Origin: Puccinia triticina
Taxonomy: Eukaryota > Basidiomycota > Pucciniomycetes > Pucciniales > Pucciniaceae
Direction of reading: 5' to 3'
Length of the DNA: 64,000 bases
Assembly (NCBI RefSeq): GCF_026914185.1
Contig: NC_070570.1
Span: 4,464,001 to 4,528,000, forward strand
Part shown: one piece after another, positions 1 through 11,481 of the stretch
Layout: each line of letters begins with the position of its first letter
Numbering within the stretch: the stretch's first letter is position 1
Made by a program: the position numbers and the translations under genes
The notes under the pieces: generated by a model
What the model was told of the DNA's origin: nothing
Seen by the model: only the letters and a program-made list of their open reading frames with translations
Databases searched by the model: none

Positions 1-367
1 TACTAGTACTCGTCGTTGGGCTTAACAGTTTTCCATCGACAACAGCCTCACTCAGCATCCATCCGCAAATAGGCCCAAGTGCAGTAACCGTGTGAAGGAG
101 ATGCAGTTCGTGCAACGCTGAGACATTGTGAATATGTCAAAGTGAACGTGAATGCATACGAAGAGAATCTCTTGATATTCCTGGAAGTGGAAACAGGTGG
201 AAACCAGAATGGGACAATTCATTGCCTTCCAGCCAAGGATATCGCGATGCGAAAAGTGCCGATTTTCCCCAAGACACGTAGAGCCTCCAAAACGTTTCGA
301 CAGCTTGTGAATATGTACACCTGCCACCAATGGCAACGTTGGCACCGAATAAACTTTAATGATCCCA

Positions 368-724
368 TCACTTGAAGGCTTTGGGCCCGTATACTTTGTT
401 CTCAGACCCTAGCACTCTGTCCAACCAGTCGCTTACATCTTTTTGACTAAGGGCATTGGAACAGCCTGCTAAAGGGGACAGTGTGAGATATAGATCACAT
501 ATCTCCATCGCCTGTGTCTCGTTATACACCACATTATGTGCCATTATTATGAGAGTCGTAGGCAGAGGCTTCTGACTGAATGCGAGATGGATGGTGCATA
601 AGTCCAGGTACACAGAAGAGAGCGTAGTGTTACTAGGTAAACAGACTAGGGCATCTTTAACTTCGAGAGACATGCTGCAGCTTTTGTTAAAACTCCCCAG
701 TTTCGGCGGGAATGTCGTATCCAT
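368..724 (-). CDS. Uncharacterised 119-aa open frame downstream of MIC19
   Basis: An open frame begins at an ATG at 724 and runs to a stop at 368, just past the MIC19 stop codon and on the same strand. The product would be about 118 residues with five cysteines and two N-glycosylation sequons, but no clear signal peptide at this ATG. I recognise no family. The frame also continues upstream through the last MIC19 introns, so its length may be chance. It could be the 3' exon of another gene or part of the MIC19 3' untranslated region. Confidence 0.22.
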   Translation of the reverse strand: MDTTFPPKLGSFNKSCSMSLEVKDALVCLPSNTTLSSVYLDLCTIHLAFSQKPLPTTLIIMAHNVVYNETQAMEICDLYLTLSPLAGCSNALSQKDVSDWLDRVLGSENKVYGPKAFK

Positions 725-777
725 AACAGCGTCCACTGAAGAGTATCTTCCCTTCCTCCCTACAGGACTGCTTAATT

Positions 778-1558
778 TTATTGCATAGAAGTTACAAATT
801 TCTGGAGTCACGTAGCGGAGGAAGAGAACGATACGGGTGATTAGAGGGTGCGTCAGAAGGACGATCAATCGAAGCAAAAGAAAACGCACCGATTCAAGAT
901 TCCTGACAACTTTCTTGAAGTTATCAACTTGTTCAGTACACTTCAAGGGCTGATCTTGGTATTGTCTTTGGAGCGTAAACAAATGTTAGCGGAAAAGTTC
1001 TTACGCGAGATGAAAAAAAGTCTTAACCGAACCTAGATAAAAGTGACTCACTTTAAACAAGCTACGATAGCACTCCTGGCATGGTTTATTTGGGGAAGCA
1101 ATTCTGATGTATTATCATTGCGACGTTGTTGAACTCTCTCCTTGATACTCGAAATCTCCTCCATCAATTGGGCGCTGGAATTTGATTTGTCGTCGTCCTT
1201 AGCTTGTTGAGAGGAGCTTTGTTTTCGGAACGCTTCGCGAACTTTCGAATCGACTTCGCTTCCCAACTGTTTCAAACGTTCACGATCGGCTTTCAACTTC
1301 TGTTGGATGGATGAATCCAGCATAGCTTGACGAGAAGCACTTGGGTGGTCATCGGAAACCTCAAAAAGCTGAAATGGTAAGGTGCCATTAGCCTTTCTGA
1401 TTTTCAAGGATCACTTTTGATCTGCTTACTCGATCTATCAATGGTTGTTGAAGTAGCACTTGCGATTTGGGGTTGTGGTAAACCTGTTCATCTCCTTCGA
1501 ATTTCACTTCGACCCCCTTGCCTTTCGTTGGGCCCTTCTCCGAATCGCTGTTTCCCAT
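778..1558 (-). CDS. MIC19: MICOS complex subunit Mic19 (CHCH-domain protein), 4 exons, 181 aa
   Basis: The gene encodes a Mic19/CHCHD3-type subunit of the MICOS complex, which shapes crista junctions at the mitochondrial inner membrane. Reading splice sites gives exons 1430-1558, 1052-1368, 890-965 and 778-801, separated by introns of 61, 86 and 88 nt with GT-AG ends and CTAAT/CTAAC-like branch sites; all phases join. The product begins MGNSDS, an N-myristoylation-type start as in CHCHD3. A Gln/Lys/Glu-rich coiled-coil segment follows (about residues 60-130). The C-terminal half-CHCH motif has two cysteines spaced CX10C, which is only created by joining exons 2 and 3, and the protein ends in a short helix closing with KFVTSMQ. 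The CX10C spacing, length and final helix fit fungal Mic19. The upstream ATG six codons earlier is less likely because it would bury the myristoylation glycine. Confidence 0.88.
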
Positions 1559-1833
1559 CTTACACTGCTCGATCAATCGGAAACTTGTTGATGTGATACT
1601 GTTGATTGAAGTGAGAGGGCTGTGATGATAAGGTTATGAGTGCTGATCGCCAAGCGGATGAGTCGGCCAAAGCAGGAAGGGTTTCAGTCAGCTGTCACGG
1701 GAACGGGGACAGGCTCAAACTTCCCGGTCAGCCTCAAGACCATTCGCATTCCTTGGTTAAGTTGACGATTTCGGAGAACTTAACCCGGCCGAAATCGCAT
1801 TGGTCCGGGCAGCGGGCTAACCCCGGGTCAACA

Positions 1834-1905
1834 AACCTCAGGCTTGACTTCAGGTTTAGGCTTGCTAAATCTAGCTAGCCTAAACCTGAAATTTAGCCTC
1901 AGGTT
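1834..1905. repeat. Imperfect inverted repeat (hairpin)
   Basis: Two ~32-bp arms (1834-1865 and 1874-1905) are reverse complements with about four mismatches, separated by an 8-bp loop. The repeated core is CAGGTTTAGGCT. It may be a remnant of a foldback element; no target duplication is visible. Confidence 0.7.
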
Positions 1906-2047
1906 AGAGCATTTCTGACATCAGTTGGCCTGAAACTGATCCAACAAATGTGTTTGCCCACTTGAGATTATAGCCTTGGTCAGCTAACCTTCCCACAAAC
2001 CCAGACTTACTTGACCTGAAAATCTAGTGAAAAAATGCAAATTCTCT

Positions 2048-2111
2048 AAGACCAGGGTCCATTGGTGCAACAAACCAGCAAGACCAGGGTCCATTGGTGC
2101 AACAAACCAGC
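2048..2111. repeat. 32-bp perfect tandem duplication
   Basis: A 32-bp unit beginning AAGACCAGGGTCCATTGG occurs twice head to tail (2048-2079 and 2080-2111) with no mismatch, so the duplication is recent. No function is apparent. Confidence 0.9.
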
Positions 2112-3519
2112 ACTTTCCCCTTGTTGATTCCACAAAACCAAGTCATATTTTTTGTTTTTAGCCCTGATTGTGTATAGGATGGCTGAAAACAAAAAATAGG
2201 ACATGTAGGTCTGCATCTTCAATGAAAAGCGTTTACCAGATACGTTCCATGTATCATACTTGTTTCAGCGTTGCCTCAATCAGCCCAATTTTTTGATTGA
2301 AAGTAAACGGGCTAAGTTGTTTTGAAGGGAAAACTATGTGTTTTTTTGATATACAACCAAACATGTTAGAATAATTGGATTATTTAAGTTTTTATTCATT
2401 TTTGACAAGTTATCATTTTTGTGGGCATATGCAATGAGGTGATTAATGAAGAGGGAAAGGAAAAAGAAGGGTAGTCAAGAATTCATGACTATGAATAAGA
2501 AACGAGAGAGAAGTTATATTCTGGGTTGCTGTAAGAGCCCAACAAGGGGGGCTCTTCACTGGGATGGGGGCGCAGGGACATGGAGGCGAAACCTTGTGGC
2601 AGTTCTAGAACCAGCGGTGGAGTGGATTACTTCAGGGCACTGGCTTGGGAGAGATGTCAAGACAATCTCTGGGTCAGACTATCTACAGGATAATGATGGG
2701 GCAAGGTAAAAGGGAAAAAAGGGAAAACAAGAGCTTACCTGCCTTGGGAGAGATGTCAAGACAATTTCTGCCAAGCCAGGAGGGGCGGGGGAGTGATTGG
2801 ACTAAGTACGGGATCATTTGGAATCCTGTGATCCCGCTTGTGACAACTCCAAGGGGAGGGGTTACAGTTGCCCAGAAGGTCACTTACTTGCAGGTGAAAT
2901 GCACTAAAAGCAGAGTAACTGGGAGTAAGGCCTTTGTGGATTGTAGCAGATGGAAGCACTGGATAAAGAATAATATTACATTGAAACTAAAACAATACTA
3001 TTTAAAGAATAAGGCATTCTTTTTTGAAATGTATTCATGTCTCTAAGACTGACAGGGAATCTGTGGCACTCTATAGAGATTTTCATACCGTGATGTATTT
3101 ATGGAACTCTTGTAGAAATGTATCATGCAAGCTCAATTTCTGTTAATGCTATCTTCAAATCATTCTCATTTCAACTCTAAATGGTGAATTGGATTAAGCT
3201 TGTGTTATTTAAAAGTAAGGTATACAAAAAGCATGTCCACAGTTGTAGGTGACATTCAGTCAACATTAGAAGAAAGGAATGAATTATTTTCTTGCTTGAG
3301 ACAATTTTTAATTTTGGTTTTGTAATCCATCAATAAATTTACCTGGACCACATCTCACCTGAACATAGCCAGTCACATCACTTGTCTTTTCTTTTCGATT
3401 TGATTTGAAAAGCCAAGTCTAGTGTCTCTGTTCTTAATGGGGCATTCAGGGAGTGTTTGATGTCAATAATCGCAAGATCTGAACAAACAGAGATCAAGAC
3501 CAAGGGGTTTTCTTGTGTG

Positions 3520-4060
3520 CTTACCGGGAGCGCAGCGGGAGGTGGGTCGAGTCCAGGTTGCGCTAACGGGGGAGGCACCACCCCGCGCTGAGGCGCTGCG
3601 CTTCGCAAATGAGGTCGGGGCGGCCGAGCGCTGAAACCTAGCAGCTGTGGAGCAACCGGTGCGGCTAGCAGTAGCCGACCCGGAACCACGACTTCGCCAA
3701 ATTCCACCAATCTCACCTAGCCAGTGCGCCGAGTGAAGGAATTTTTTGCCCCACCCACCCGCCCAGTTATGTAGGTCTCCCGCCCGCCCTTGGGCTCAGA
3801 CCTTTCTGCTAGGAAATCCTAGGGAGACGTGATACCAAGCCACCTATGAGGGTAGCCTGGGAGCAGATCACACTTGTATGACTTTCCGTCACGCGCCGTG
3901 AGATCCTTCCTCAAAGGTCAAGAAGGCGCGGGGAAGGGGAGAGAGGAAGGAGCATCCTTCCCTTATCCCATACCAGAGTAGCTTGGGGGGTTGCAGGAGT
4001 AACTCCCGTGCTACCCTAGAATAGAGACACACAGCATATTGCTGCGCAGGCAAGTGGTGG
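3520..4060. other. GC-rich island, possible transposon fragment
   Basis: This patch is strongly GC-rich compared with the AT-rich flanks and contains many GCGC/CGCTGCGC words like those in the elements at 7.3 and 8.6 kb. No open frame in it resembles a known protein. It could be the end of an LTR or DNA transposon, but I cannot find paired termini. Confidence 0.3.
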
Positions 4061-6754
4061 ACAACACTTTGTCACAGTTAGAGTATTACTCTGGGGCCAC
4101 AGGTGAGTTGCAATAGTGTCAGCAGAATGGACAATTCCAGACAGATGTGGAAATTACAGAAGGAAGATTGAACACCAATCATGTTGAAGTGGTCATCTGC
4201 CAAAATCTATGGATTAGCCGGATTTGTGGGTTTGAAGATGCCATGAATTTACCACAGGCCCTCTGCTGTGGACTTGCAAAAGGATGTGTGACAATGTCTA
4301 CCCTGATGGTTGTGCAAACATCAGGGTGGACATCAGACATCACTCACCAAACCCCCACACTGACAAGTGTTTTTGTGCTTATCCAATGACCTTGCAAACC
4401 TCTGACGTGATCAGAAATGCTTGCAAAATGTCAAGAAATATTGCCACAACAATCAAGCACACCCCATGCCTTCCCACAAAATTGGACACACTGGTAACAT
4501 GTCAAGTCATTGTGACATTCCAATCACACAAAGGCCTAGTTTCCTGCCACTGAAAGTTGTTATCCAGATTGGAGATCTATTGCACTAAAGAAATCCAGCA
4601 GATAGGAGATATTGGAAAACTGTTTGCCACCATAGACAAAGAGCTTGGAGTGGTGAAACACACAGCACAATCAGAGAAGAAACCCTAATCTACATGCATC
4701 CAAGCTCCAGAGGCTGAGGTAGTAGCACCCTTTGAGGAGCCTCTTGGTCTGCCACTGCCAGCCAATGAATCTCCTGAGGGATGATGGGTGGCAGGGTTGT
4801 TTGCAACTTGATTAAAATTGTAGATTTCTTGAAGATTCTCCAAGATTATTGCAAGACTGCATGCTGAGAATTTAGAGATGATTTGATGTTCAAATACACT
4901 TATGGTGTTCCAATACTGTAGCAATCAGGAGGCAAACATCAAGGCACACCCATGACCCCGCGCCCTTTTGTTCTGCTAACTCAATGAGCCTGCTCTGGTT
5001 TTACAGTAAAACTATGCCATGTACACAGTAGGTCAGAAGGCTCAAAAACCCCTCAAAATCCCTGATTCAGGAACATCAGTAATCACATTCTCTTGATATA
5101 ACAACAGCATCCAGACTGAATTGGAAACCTTGTGCAAAGCAAGCTGAAAGGCTGGTCAGTTTTTATGTACCCATGTGGAATGATTGGTGTAGGAAGGCAT
5201 GGTCATCTGAGTGTTCAGGCATTCAAGAAATCTTGTAATGCTCATCTGTTTCAGTCACAAGTGTGAAAAACTAAAGTAAACATTTGGTAATTCTGATCAG
5301 ACGGTCAGAGCAGTCATACATGTCACATGAAGTCGTGTAAAATGGTTTACAGATAAACACTAGTTCAAAATGTGAAATGACTGAGCTGTTGATCAGTTCA
5401 ACATAGGTTAGGTTAAAGTCAAACTCCGCATGGGTTTGACACTAAAACAGAGGTTATGGGTGATTATTGATACAAAATGCACACCATTACGTACATCAGA
5501 TGAAATTACAGCTAGGCACTCTCTGGAGAGTGCCACAGATTCCTCCCTGGTGACTGTTTTTCACAAGTTTGATCCTTGAGTTTTTCTATTTTGAGGCCCT
5601 GCTTGCACCCACTATTTTCATGCACAGGGCTGTGGTATCACATTGATATCACCTCTGGTGGTTCAATGTAATCATCAAGGCAATTATGTGGAAATATTAG
5701 CAAAGAATCCTAGTGATAGGCCCCACTGGGTCTCTGTCTCTCAGAGAGGCATCCCTGAAAAAACCTGTATCTGGCCTGAAGGCCCCAGGAATATCAGCCT
5801 TTATCAGGCTTTTTTTTCTCTTGAATTTTTCCAAGATCAACCCACAGTACGTTGAATTTGCCCCTCTGGACTTAAAAAAACTGGGAAGTACTCTTCTTCT
5901 GATTCAATTTGGACCTTGTAGCTGCCAATAAGATGCCTGATCCTCCTGATTGCAGTTTCCAAGCATTGAGGAAAAGTGGCCATATATGGAGTAAGATTTG
6001 CTCCACAATACTTTACAAATATATTAGAATGGCACTTGAACACTGATTCAGAAAGCGGGATTCTTTGAACCTAGGTCCAGCTCACGGAGTTGCAGAATGA
6101 GCACACACCTACCACTGATTTAAAGAAGAGATTCAGTTCTTTCATTGCTTTCATTGGCTCAAGGGGTGAGCAAAATGTATTTTTGGAAGTGGGGAATTTG
6201 GGGATACAAAGTTGGAGACCTCCAAAAAACACAAATTGTATGTGGGGCTATCACACCAGGAATTAAAGATTGCATGGAAGTCTCTCCCTGACAGGAGGTC
6301 ACGCTTTGTGTGAGGTGATTTGTGTTCCTGCCCCCTGGCAGGCAAGGGACTTTTGCTTAGGTTGATTCTGTCAATACACCCCTGATGAAATTGGTGGTAA
6401 CCACAAGGGTGTGTGGACCGTGACCCACTGGTCCGCCTCCTGCATGAGCTTGCTGTGTTATGCTTGTGGATTCCAAGTGATTCCCTTTTCAAAGTACTTC
6501 CCAGGTGTTGATGAATTTTCAGCAGAGGCTGGGGAAACACGAGGGAAAAACAGGCCTGAGGAGGAAAGCTCAAGGCCGGGAACAAAAACAAGGAAGCCCA
6601 CGAAGGGGCTAAGCTGCTTAGCTGTGAAGGGGAAAAAGGCCCCTCACTACAAGAGACTCTCAGGTCTCAGGGAACAGGCACAGGAACTGATGCTTTAGTT
6701 TCTATCTATGTAGCTGACTTAAATGCTATTACAACTTTTGGGGCTGAGTTGTGG

Positions 6755-7126
6755 CAACGGTGAAACAAATACAATACTTTTATCTGTATCTGCCTGTATT
6801 TGTATCTGTTTTGCACCCAATACTATTTATTTGTATTGTATTCAAAGACCAATACTATACAAATGTATTCAAACTTTGGTATCTTGTTGCAAATACAGCC
6901 CAATACAAGATACTGTATTTTTATGTTTTTTGATAGTTTTTCTATATACAGTCCACAGTGGCAAAAAACAAGAAAATCAAGTTTTAATAATTTATTGATA
7001 CAATACTATGGTATTGTATCTTCAGGCAGATACAATACATTTGTATTTACAATTTTGTATTTTTCAACAGATACAATACACAAGTATCTGAAGATACTGT
7101 ATAGTATAGTATCTGTTTCACCGTTG
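6755..7126. mobile_element. hAT-like MITE (372 bp), ATAC-tiled
   Basis: The ends are a perfect 13-bp terminal inverted repeat, CAACGGTGAAACA at the left and its complement at the right. A 7-bp direct repeat GTTGTGG flanks both sides (6748-6754 and 7127-7133), fitting the 7-8-bp target duplication of hAT elements. The interior has no coding frame and is filled with the words AATAC/GTATT in both orientations. It is non-autonomous; superfamily assignment rests on duplication length and the CA..GGTG terminus. Confidence 0.8.
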
Positions 7127-7260
7127 GTTGTGGGACAGAAGGTGAAACATGGATATTCAACTGGAGGGGAAAGAATGAGTGACAGGTGATGGAAAGGCAA
7201 CAAGACATGGAGTTTCAACAGGTGTACCTTGTGCAACTAGGCCAGTGTTTTGAGCTGGTT

Positions 7261-8801
7261 CAAGGGTGAACCCGCTGCGCTACAAAAAGCGCAGCGCGAT
7301 TTGCTCCTGCTTCTCTGCGCCAATTCATAGTGCAGGGCCGCTTGCGCTTGCGCTTAATGGTTTGGGGCCTTGTTTTTTTTAAATTTTCAGCGCGCTAATT
7401 CTAGCGTACAAAAAGCGCATAAACGCTAATTATAGCAATAGCAAAGAGCGGAATATAGCGTTGAATTCCGCTTTTTTTATTTCTGATTTACGCTTTTACA
7501 CCGCTTAATAGCGGGTATTCTTAGGGGGGGTGACAGGTGGAAATAAAGACATTCAAGAAAAATTGTTCATTTTTTATGGGTGAAATTGACATCAGTGACT
7601 CAGCTTCAGCCAAATAATTCCATTTGACAGTGGCTGAGCTGGCCAAGCAAGCATATTGTAACTATGTAAGCAATGGAAAAAGGAAGTGGGAAATGAGTTG
7701 AGGGGAGTTTTTTCATCTAAATAAATATGTATATATGTATGTGTGTATATAGATAGTCAATGCAGAGAGGCTTTGAGTTGCTGCTGAGGAACAATTGCCG
7801 CCCGGTCACATTTCTTTTAATGCCCTTAAGGGGCAAAACCGGATGCCGGGTCACCTGCGAAAAGGTCGAGCTTAACTAAGCCTCTCCGAGGAGGCGCGAA
7901 GCGTCTCCGAAGGAGAGGCTTAGGACTAATGTCCCATATTTGGCCTGAGGCTGACAGGTTTTTTCAATGAAAATGTGTGATTTTGTGTTTACAACTCTCA
8001 ACTCTCCTACAACTTGGTATCACCTCATAATCCAAATCCCAGTTGGCCATGTCTAGCCCTTGATCTCAGCTGTCTTGTACATGTTTTTTCAAGTAAATTC
8101 ATCAAGAACTGGCCGCTCAGCAGCCATTCTTGTAAGGGCATTTTCTGAGCAATGTGACAGACCCGCTGGGCCATTTGCAGGTCAAGTACAGACACTTTCT
8201 CACGGTTTCAGCCTTGCAAGGCCTCGCAAGCCATGCTTTTACAGCAATTTTTTTTTCAAGGGATGGGGGTAGGTGTTGTGTTAAACACACCAGAATATGT
8301 AGAAAGAAAATCTGATTCTAATGATGCCAGAGGCTGTGAAGAAATCCAATGGGTATACGGTGATATGGGGGATATAAGGAATTTTTAGATGTTTGGCTGG
8401 GCAGCCTCAGGCCAAATATCGGACATTAGGCACAAGTCCCTCCCGCAAGCGGGAGGGTGCTCGCGCCCCGCGAGCACAGGGAGGGACTTGTGTTAAGTTC
8501 GCGAAAAGGTGCAGCCTGCGGGCAAGTCACCTGCCAATGGGCCCTCTCCCGCGCTGCACTGCGCTTGTGCTGCTGCGCAGCGCAACACATTGCTAGGTAG
8601 CGCGCAAAAGCGGGCGAAAAGGTGGGTTCGGCGCTTTTGGCGCTGCAAAATAGCGTAAGAGCAGCGCAAAATCGCTAAGCTTAGCGCAAGCGCAGCGCGC
8701 GGCCGCTTGCGCTTGCGCTAATTGGGCTGAGGCTGTAGCGCGGGCCCGCTTTGCTTCGCTAAATCGTGCGTCCTGTAGCGAGGCGCAGCGCTTCACCCTT
8801 G
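7261..8801. mobile_element. Probable hAT-like element with CGCTA/GCGC-tiled ends, split by a nested insert
   Basis: The left end CAAGGGTGAA (7261) and right end TTCACCCTTG (8801) are perfect 10-bp inverted repeats, and the sequence AGCTGG lies outside both ends as a partial 8-bp target duplication (6 of 8 match). About 270 bp inside the left end and 220 bp inside the right end are packed with GCGCTTGCGC/TAGCG words, while the middle has a different composition and holds its own inverted repeat (7850-8515). Either one element was invaded by another, or two truncated relatives lie near each other. Confidence 0.6.
7850..8515. repeat. Nested element with long hairpin-bearing inverted arms
   Basis: The segment 7926-7953 is an almost perfect inverted copy of 8402-8429. 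Outside both lie hairpin-rich arms containing AGCTTAACTAAG and CTTGTGTTAAGTTC. The left arm carries CTCTCCGAGGAGG and the right CCCTCCCGCAAGCGGGAGGG, each self-complementary. No coding frame is recognisable. It looks like a non-autonomous DNA element inside the larger 7261-8801 element. Confidence 0.55.
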
Positions 8802-8881
8802 AGCTGGAATTCTCCAGTGTTGTGAGCTGGAATTCTCCAGTGTTGTGAGCTGGAATTCTCCAGTGTCGTGAGCTGGAATTC
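8801..8881. repeat. 23-bp tandem repeat, 3.5 copies
   Basis: The unit GAGCTGGAATTCTCCAGTG plus four bases repeats at 8801, 8824 and 8847, with a partial fourth copy from 8870. Each unit contains the palindrome CTGGAATTCTCCAG. The first copy abuts the right terminus of the 7261-8801 element, so the element may have inserted at the edge of this array. Confidence 0.9.
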
Positions 8882-9605
8882 TATGTACATCCGGTTCTTG
8901 TTTTTCTCATTGTTCCAACTTTCAAGCAATCTACCTTGAAATCCAGTGTCTCAGCTTCACGCTTATTGTGCTACCTCGTATTTATCAACATTTATGTGCA
9001 CCTGGAGCCTTGAAAATTAACCATGGTTTGGTGAATGTAAACCACAATCACCTCACACTACAGTCTGACAGTCAATTTTATTGATGCAAATGGGTTACAC
9101 ATGTATTCTCGACTTGTTTGTTTATCATGAGAAGAGAACAATATATAACACACTGGGTTCTAACACGGAATCGCAGAAATGAGAAGGTTAAAAGTTCACA
9201 ATGATTTAACAAAAACAAAGATTTCCAAGAAAGCTAACTATATAAAACCTTACAAGTTGAATGTGAGAGTAAGAAGAGAGGGCAGCCGGGGAGTGGGGAT
9301 GAGAAGCTTAAGCTTAGATATTACAAGGTCAGATAACTTGGAATAGACATGACCACTACTAACATTTTACAATCATTTATGTGATTTCTGAAACTTTGAG
9401 TAAATCGGTATCAAAGAGAATAAAGGCATATGGGTTCCATGTCATTTTTAGTTGCGTACAAGTAGGTAGAATAATTCATGCGCGAGCGTCGCCAATAGCT
9501 GTTTGTTTGGGGAGTTTTACAGTCGAAAGAGGAATGCAGAAAAACTAACAATACAATATGCGTCAGACAGAGGAAAAAATGACAAATGACATTCCGTGAC
9601 GAGAG

Positions 9606-11439
9606 TTATTTCGAAAGAGCAAAGCTGAAGCTATCGAAAGAGGGGATTGCAAAACGTGGTTGGCAGTTTTCGATGCGGGGTATGTTGATGGAAGGAATAG
9701 ACCAGTTGCGGGGAGCAGAAGCGCTCGAGCAATCAGAATCCGTGACTGATGGCTCACGGTGATGAGAAAAGTCGGAACAGAGATCTGGGCCTGAGTCGGA
9801 GCATAGAATGTATGAAATGCATCCTTTACGAGAAGAGGAAGTTGATGAGATGCTGGAAAATTCTTGCTCGCTCGATGCGCGCGCTGGGGATCCGTATGAC
9901 GTCGAGCTGGGGGAGGGAGAGGGACTTCTCGAAGAGGGCGCATATTCTCGTTCCGAGCCGCTATCCTCACAAGACGAAGTGGCAAGAGACGATCGTGAGC
10001 AGGAGATCTTGGGGCGACAGTTGCGGTAGCCATCGTAGGCTGCAGCCTCGTCCATCAATAATTCCGCAGAGAGCTTCCTTTTCCCGAGGACTGGAGAGAG
10101 ATGTAAGGAACCTTCCTTCTGGAATGCATCGGTCATCATCCCGAGCTTTTTGGCTTGGTTGGGATTGAACGACTCCAAAATATCGCCGATCGCTTGGTTC
10201 CGGTACAAGGGACCAGTTGCCGATTCTCCGAATTCCTCCTTGAAGAGTGCCTCGGTTCTAGCTCTGGCGTATTCCAAGCGTGAAAGATAGACTTGGACTG
10301 TTCTCAAGCTGACTTTGAAGCCGCTGTAGTCTAGCGAGGCGGGTGAGAGAACCGATTCTCTCAGCCACAGGGCAACTCTAACCGGCTCTATTGGCCAGAT
10401 TGGGATGGTTAAGGAGCGACAAAAATTGATGTAACGGAACAGAGTGTGCATATGTGGGTCTGGTTTCTTTTTACCGCATCTAAAGCCATCCCCGGCGCTT
10501 GCCTTTTTTCGCGCGGCCTGGACAATAGACAGGGCTTGTTCGGCCATCGAGTCTGTCACGAATGAAGCAGTTCAGAATTTTCTCTTTGACACTTAATATA
10601 ATAATATGATAACTTCGACATACCTCCAGACTTGCCTCTAATCTGATTTAACAACGTGCCCCGATCTACGCCGCCGGATATCAATTTGTTTTCGCCTTCG
10701 GAAGTCGCGTTATCATGGCTAGCGGCACGACTAATAGGTAGTACGTCGAGCAACTCTTTGAGGATAGGGCAGGACATCAATGGCTTGTCATCCATCTCGT
10801 AAGACTGAGAAAATAAATGTCGAGTCTTGACTCTGACGGTCTCCATTGTTGTGATATAACAACGAACAGTTTTCCGGAGAGGGATAACCCGAGTTTTAAG
10901 TGAAATCACGTCGCCCTTGATCCAGATAGCAACTTTGAGATGGTGTAAAGGCCATGCTGACAGGCCGATAGTAGCACAATAGTCGGTGTAGCGATCTAGC
11001 AAGTAGATCAGTCGGTCGAACGGCTGAGGATGGAAGGCGGGAGCGGGATGCTTGTTGGCCGCTGGGTTCGGCTGGTGTTGGTAAAGGGTTTCACGACGAA
11101 ACTGTTCAACAATTTCCCGGGCCCGAGTAGCTTTCGAATCCGTGACTATGACTGGCACAAAGATAACAAGACTATTCAGCTGACTTTAAAGTAAGAGGGC
11201 GCGGTTTATAAGTCATTATAATTGTAAAACTTACGAGCGTCGCACTCATTCAAACATTCAATAACATGAGATCCATTGTGGGCCAGTTGCTCGATGGTAT
11301 CAATTGCCTTGAGGGGTTTCTCTCGTTCTTTGATCGTTCGATTTCGACTTGAAATAGCGACAGTCGGCGGTGCCGAAAGTTCGTCCTCAGAGGACCAGCT
11401 CTGGGGTTGAATCGCGAATCTTCGTGAAGCAGATGGCAT
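9606..11439 (-). CDS. Hypothetical 559-aa nuclear-type protein with a duplicated helical module, 3 exons
   Basis: Exons are 11235-11439, 10624-11151 and 9606-10552, joined by introns with GTAAGT and GTATGT donors, both in phase 1. Residues about 70-185 (exon 2) and 244-355 (exon 3) are related to each other. Each starts with DS.A followed by a helix (AREIVEQFRRE, EQALSIVQAARKK). Each then has a Y..(F/Y)C....I..WP....(V/K)VA(I/L)W(I/L) block and ends with LR(K)TV..Y(I/L)....E.(V/A)R..T..LF. The module loosely resembles the helical core-binding domain of tyrosine recombinases, but no catalytic domain follows, so this is only a shape impression. The N-terminus and the last ~180 residues are Ser-rich and disordered, as in transcriptional regulators. 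I do not recognise a named family. The start at 11439 gives the longest compatible first exon. Confidence 0.7.
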
Positions 11440-11481
11440 GACTGACTGTGTAGCAGACGCTAGCAGAGAGGATAATGTATA

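Larger units (their letters stand above)
1579..6747. other. Gene-poor repeat-derived stretch
   Basis: I found no supportable gene here. Open frames are short, start at arbitrary codons and lack splice-compatible neighbours. The stretch holds a hairpin at 1834-1905, a 32-bp tandem pair at 2048-2111 and an isolated GC-rich patch at about 3520-4060 in otherwise AT-rich DNA. The rest looks like decayed transposon sequence without readable protein motifs. Confidence 0.5.

Noticed and set aside
1636..1878. 80-residue plus-strand frame
   Set aside because: It ends inside a hairpin repeat, has no motif and lies in repeat-like DNA.
6723..7236. Hydrophobic 90-130-residue frames rich in Tyr, Cys and Ile
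   Set aside because: They read through the ATAC-tiled MITE; the protein-like composition is a by-product of the repeated word.
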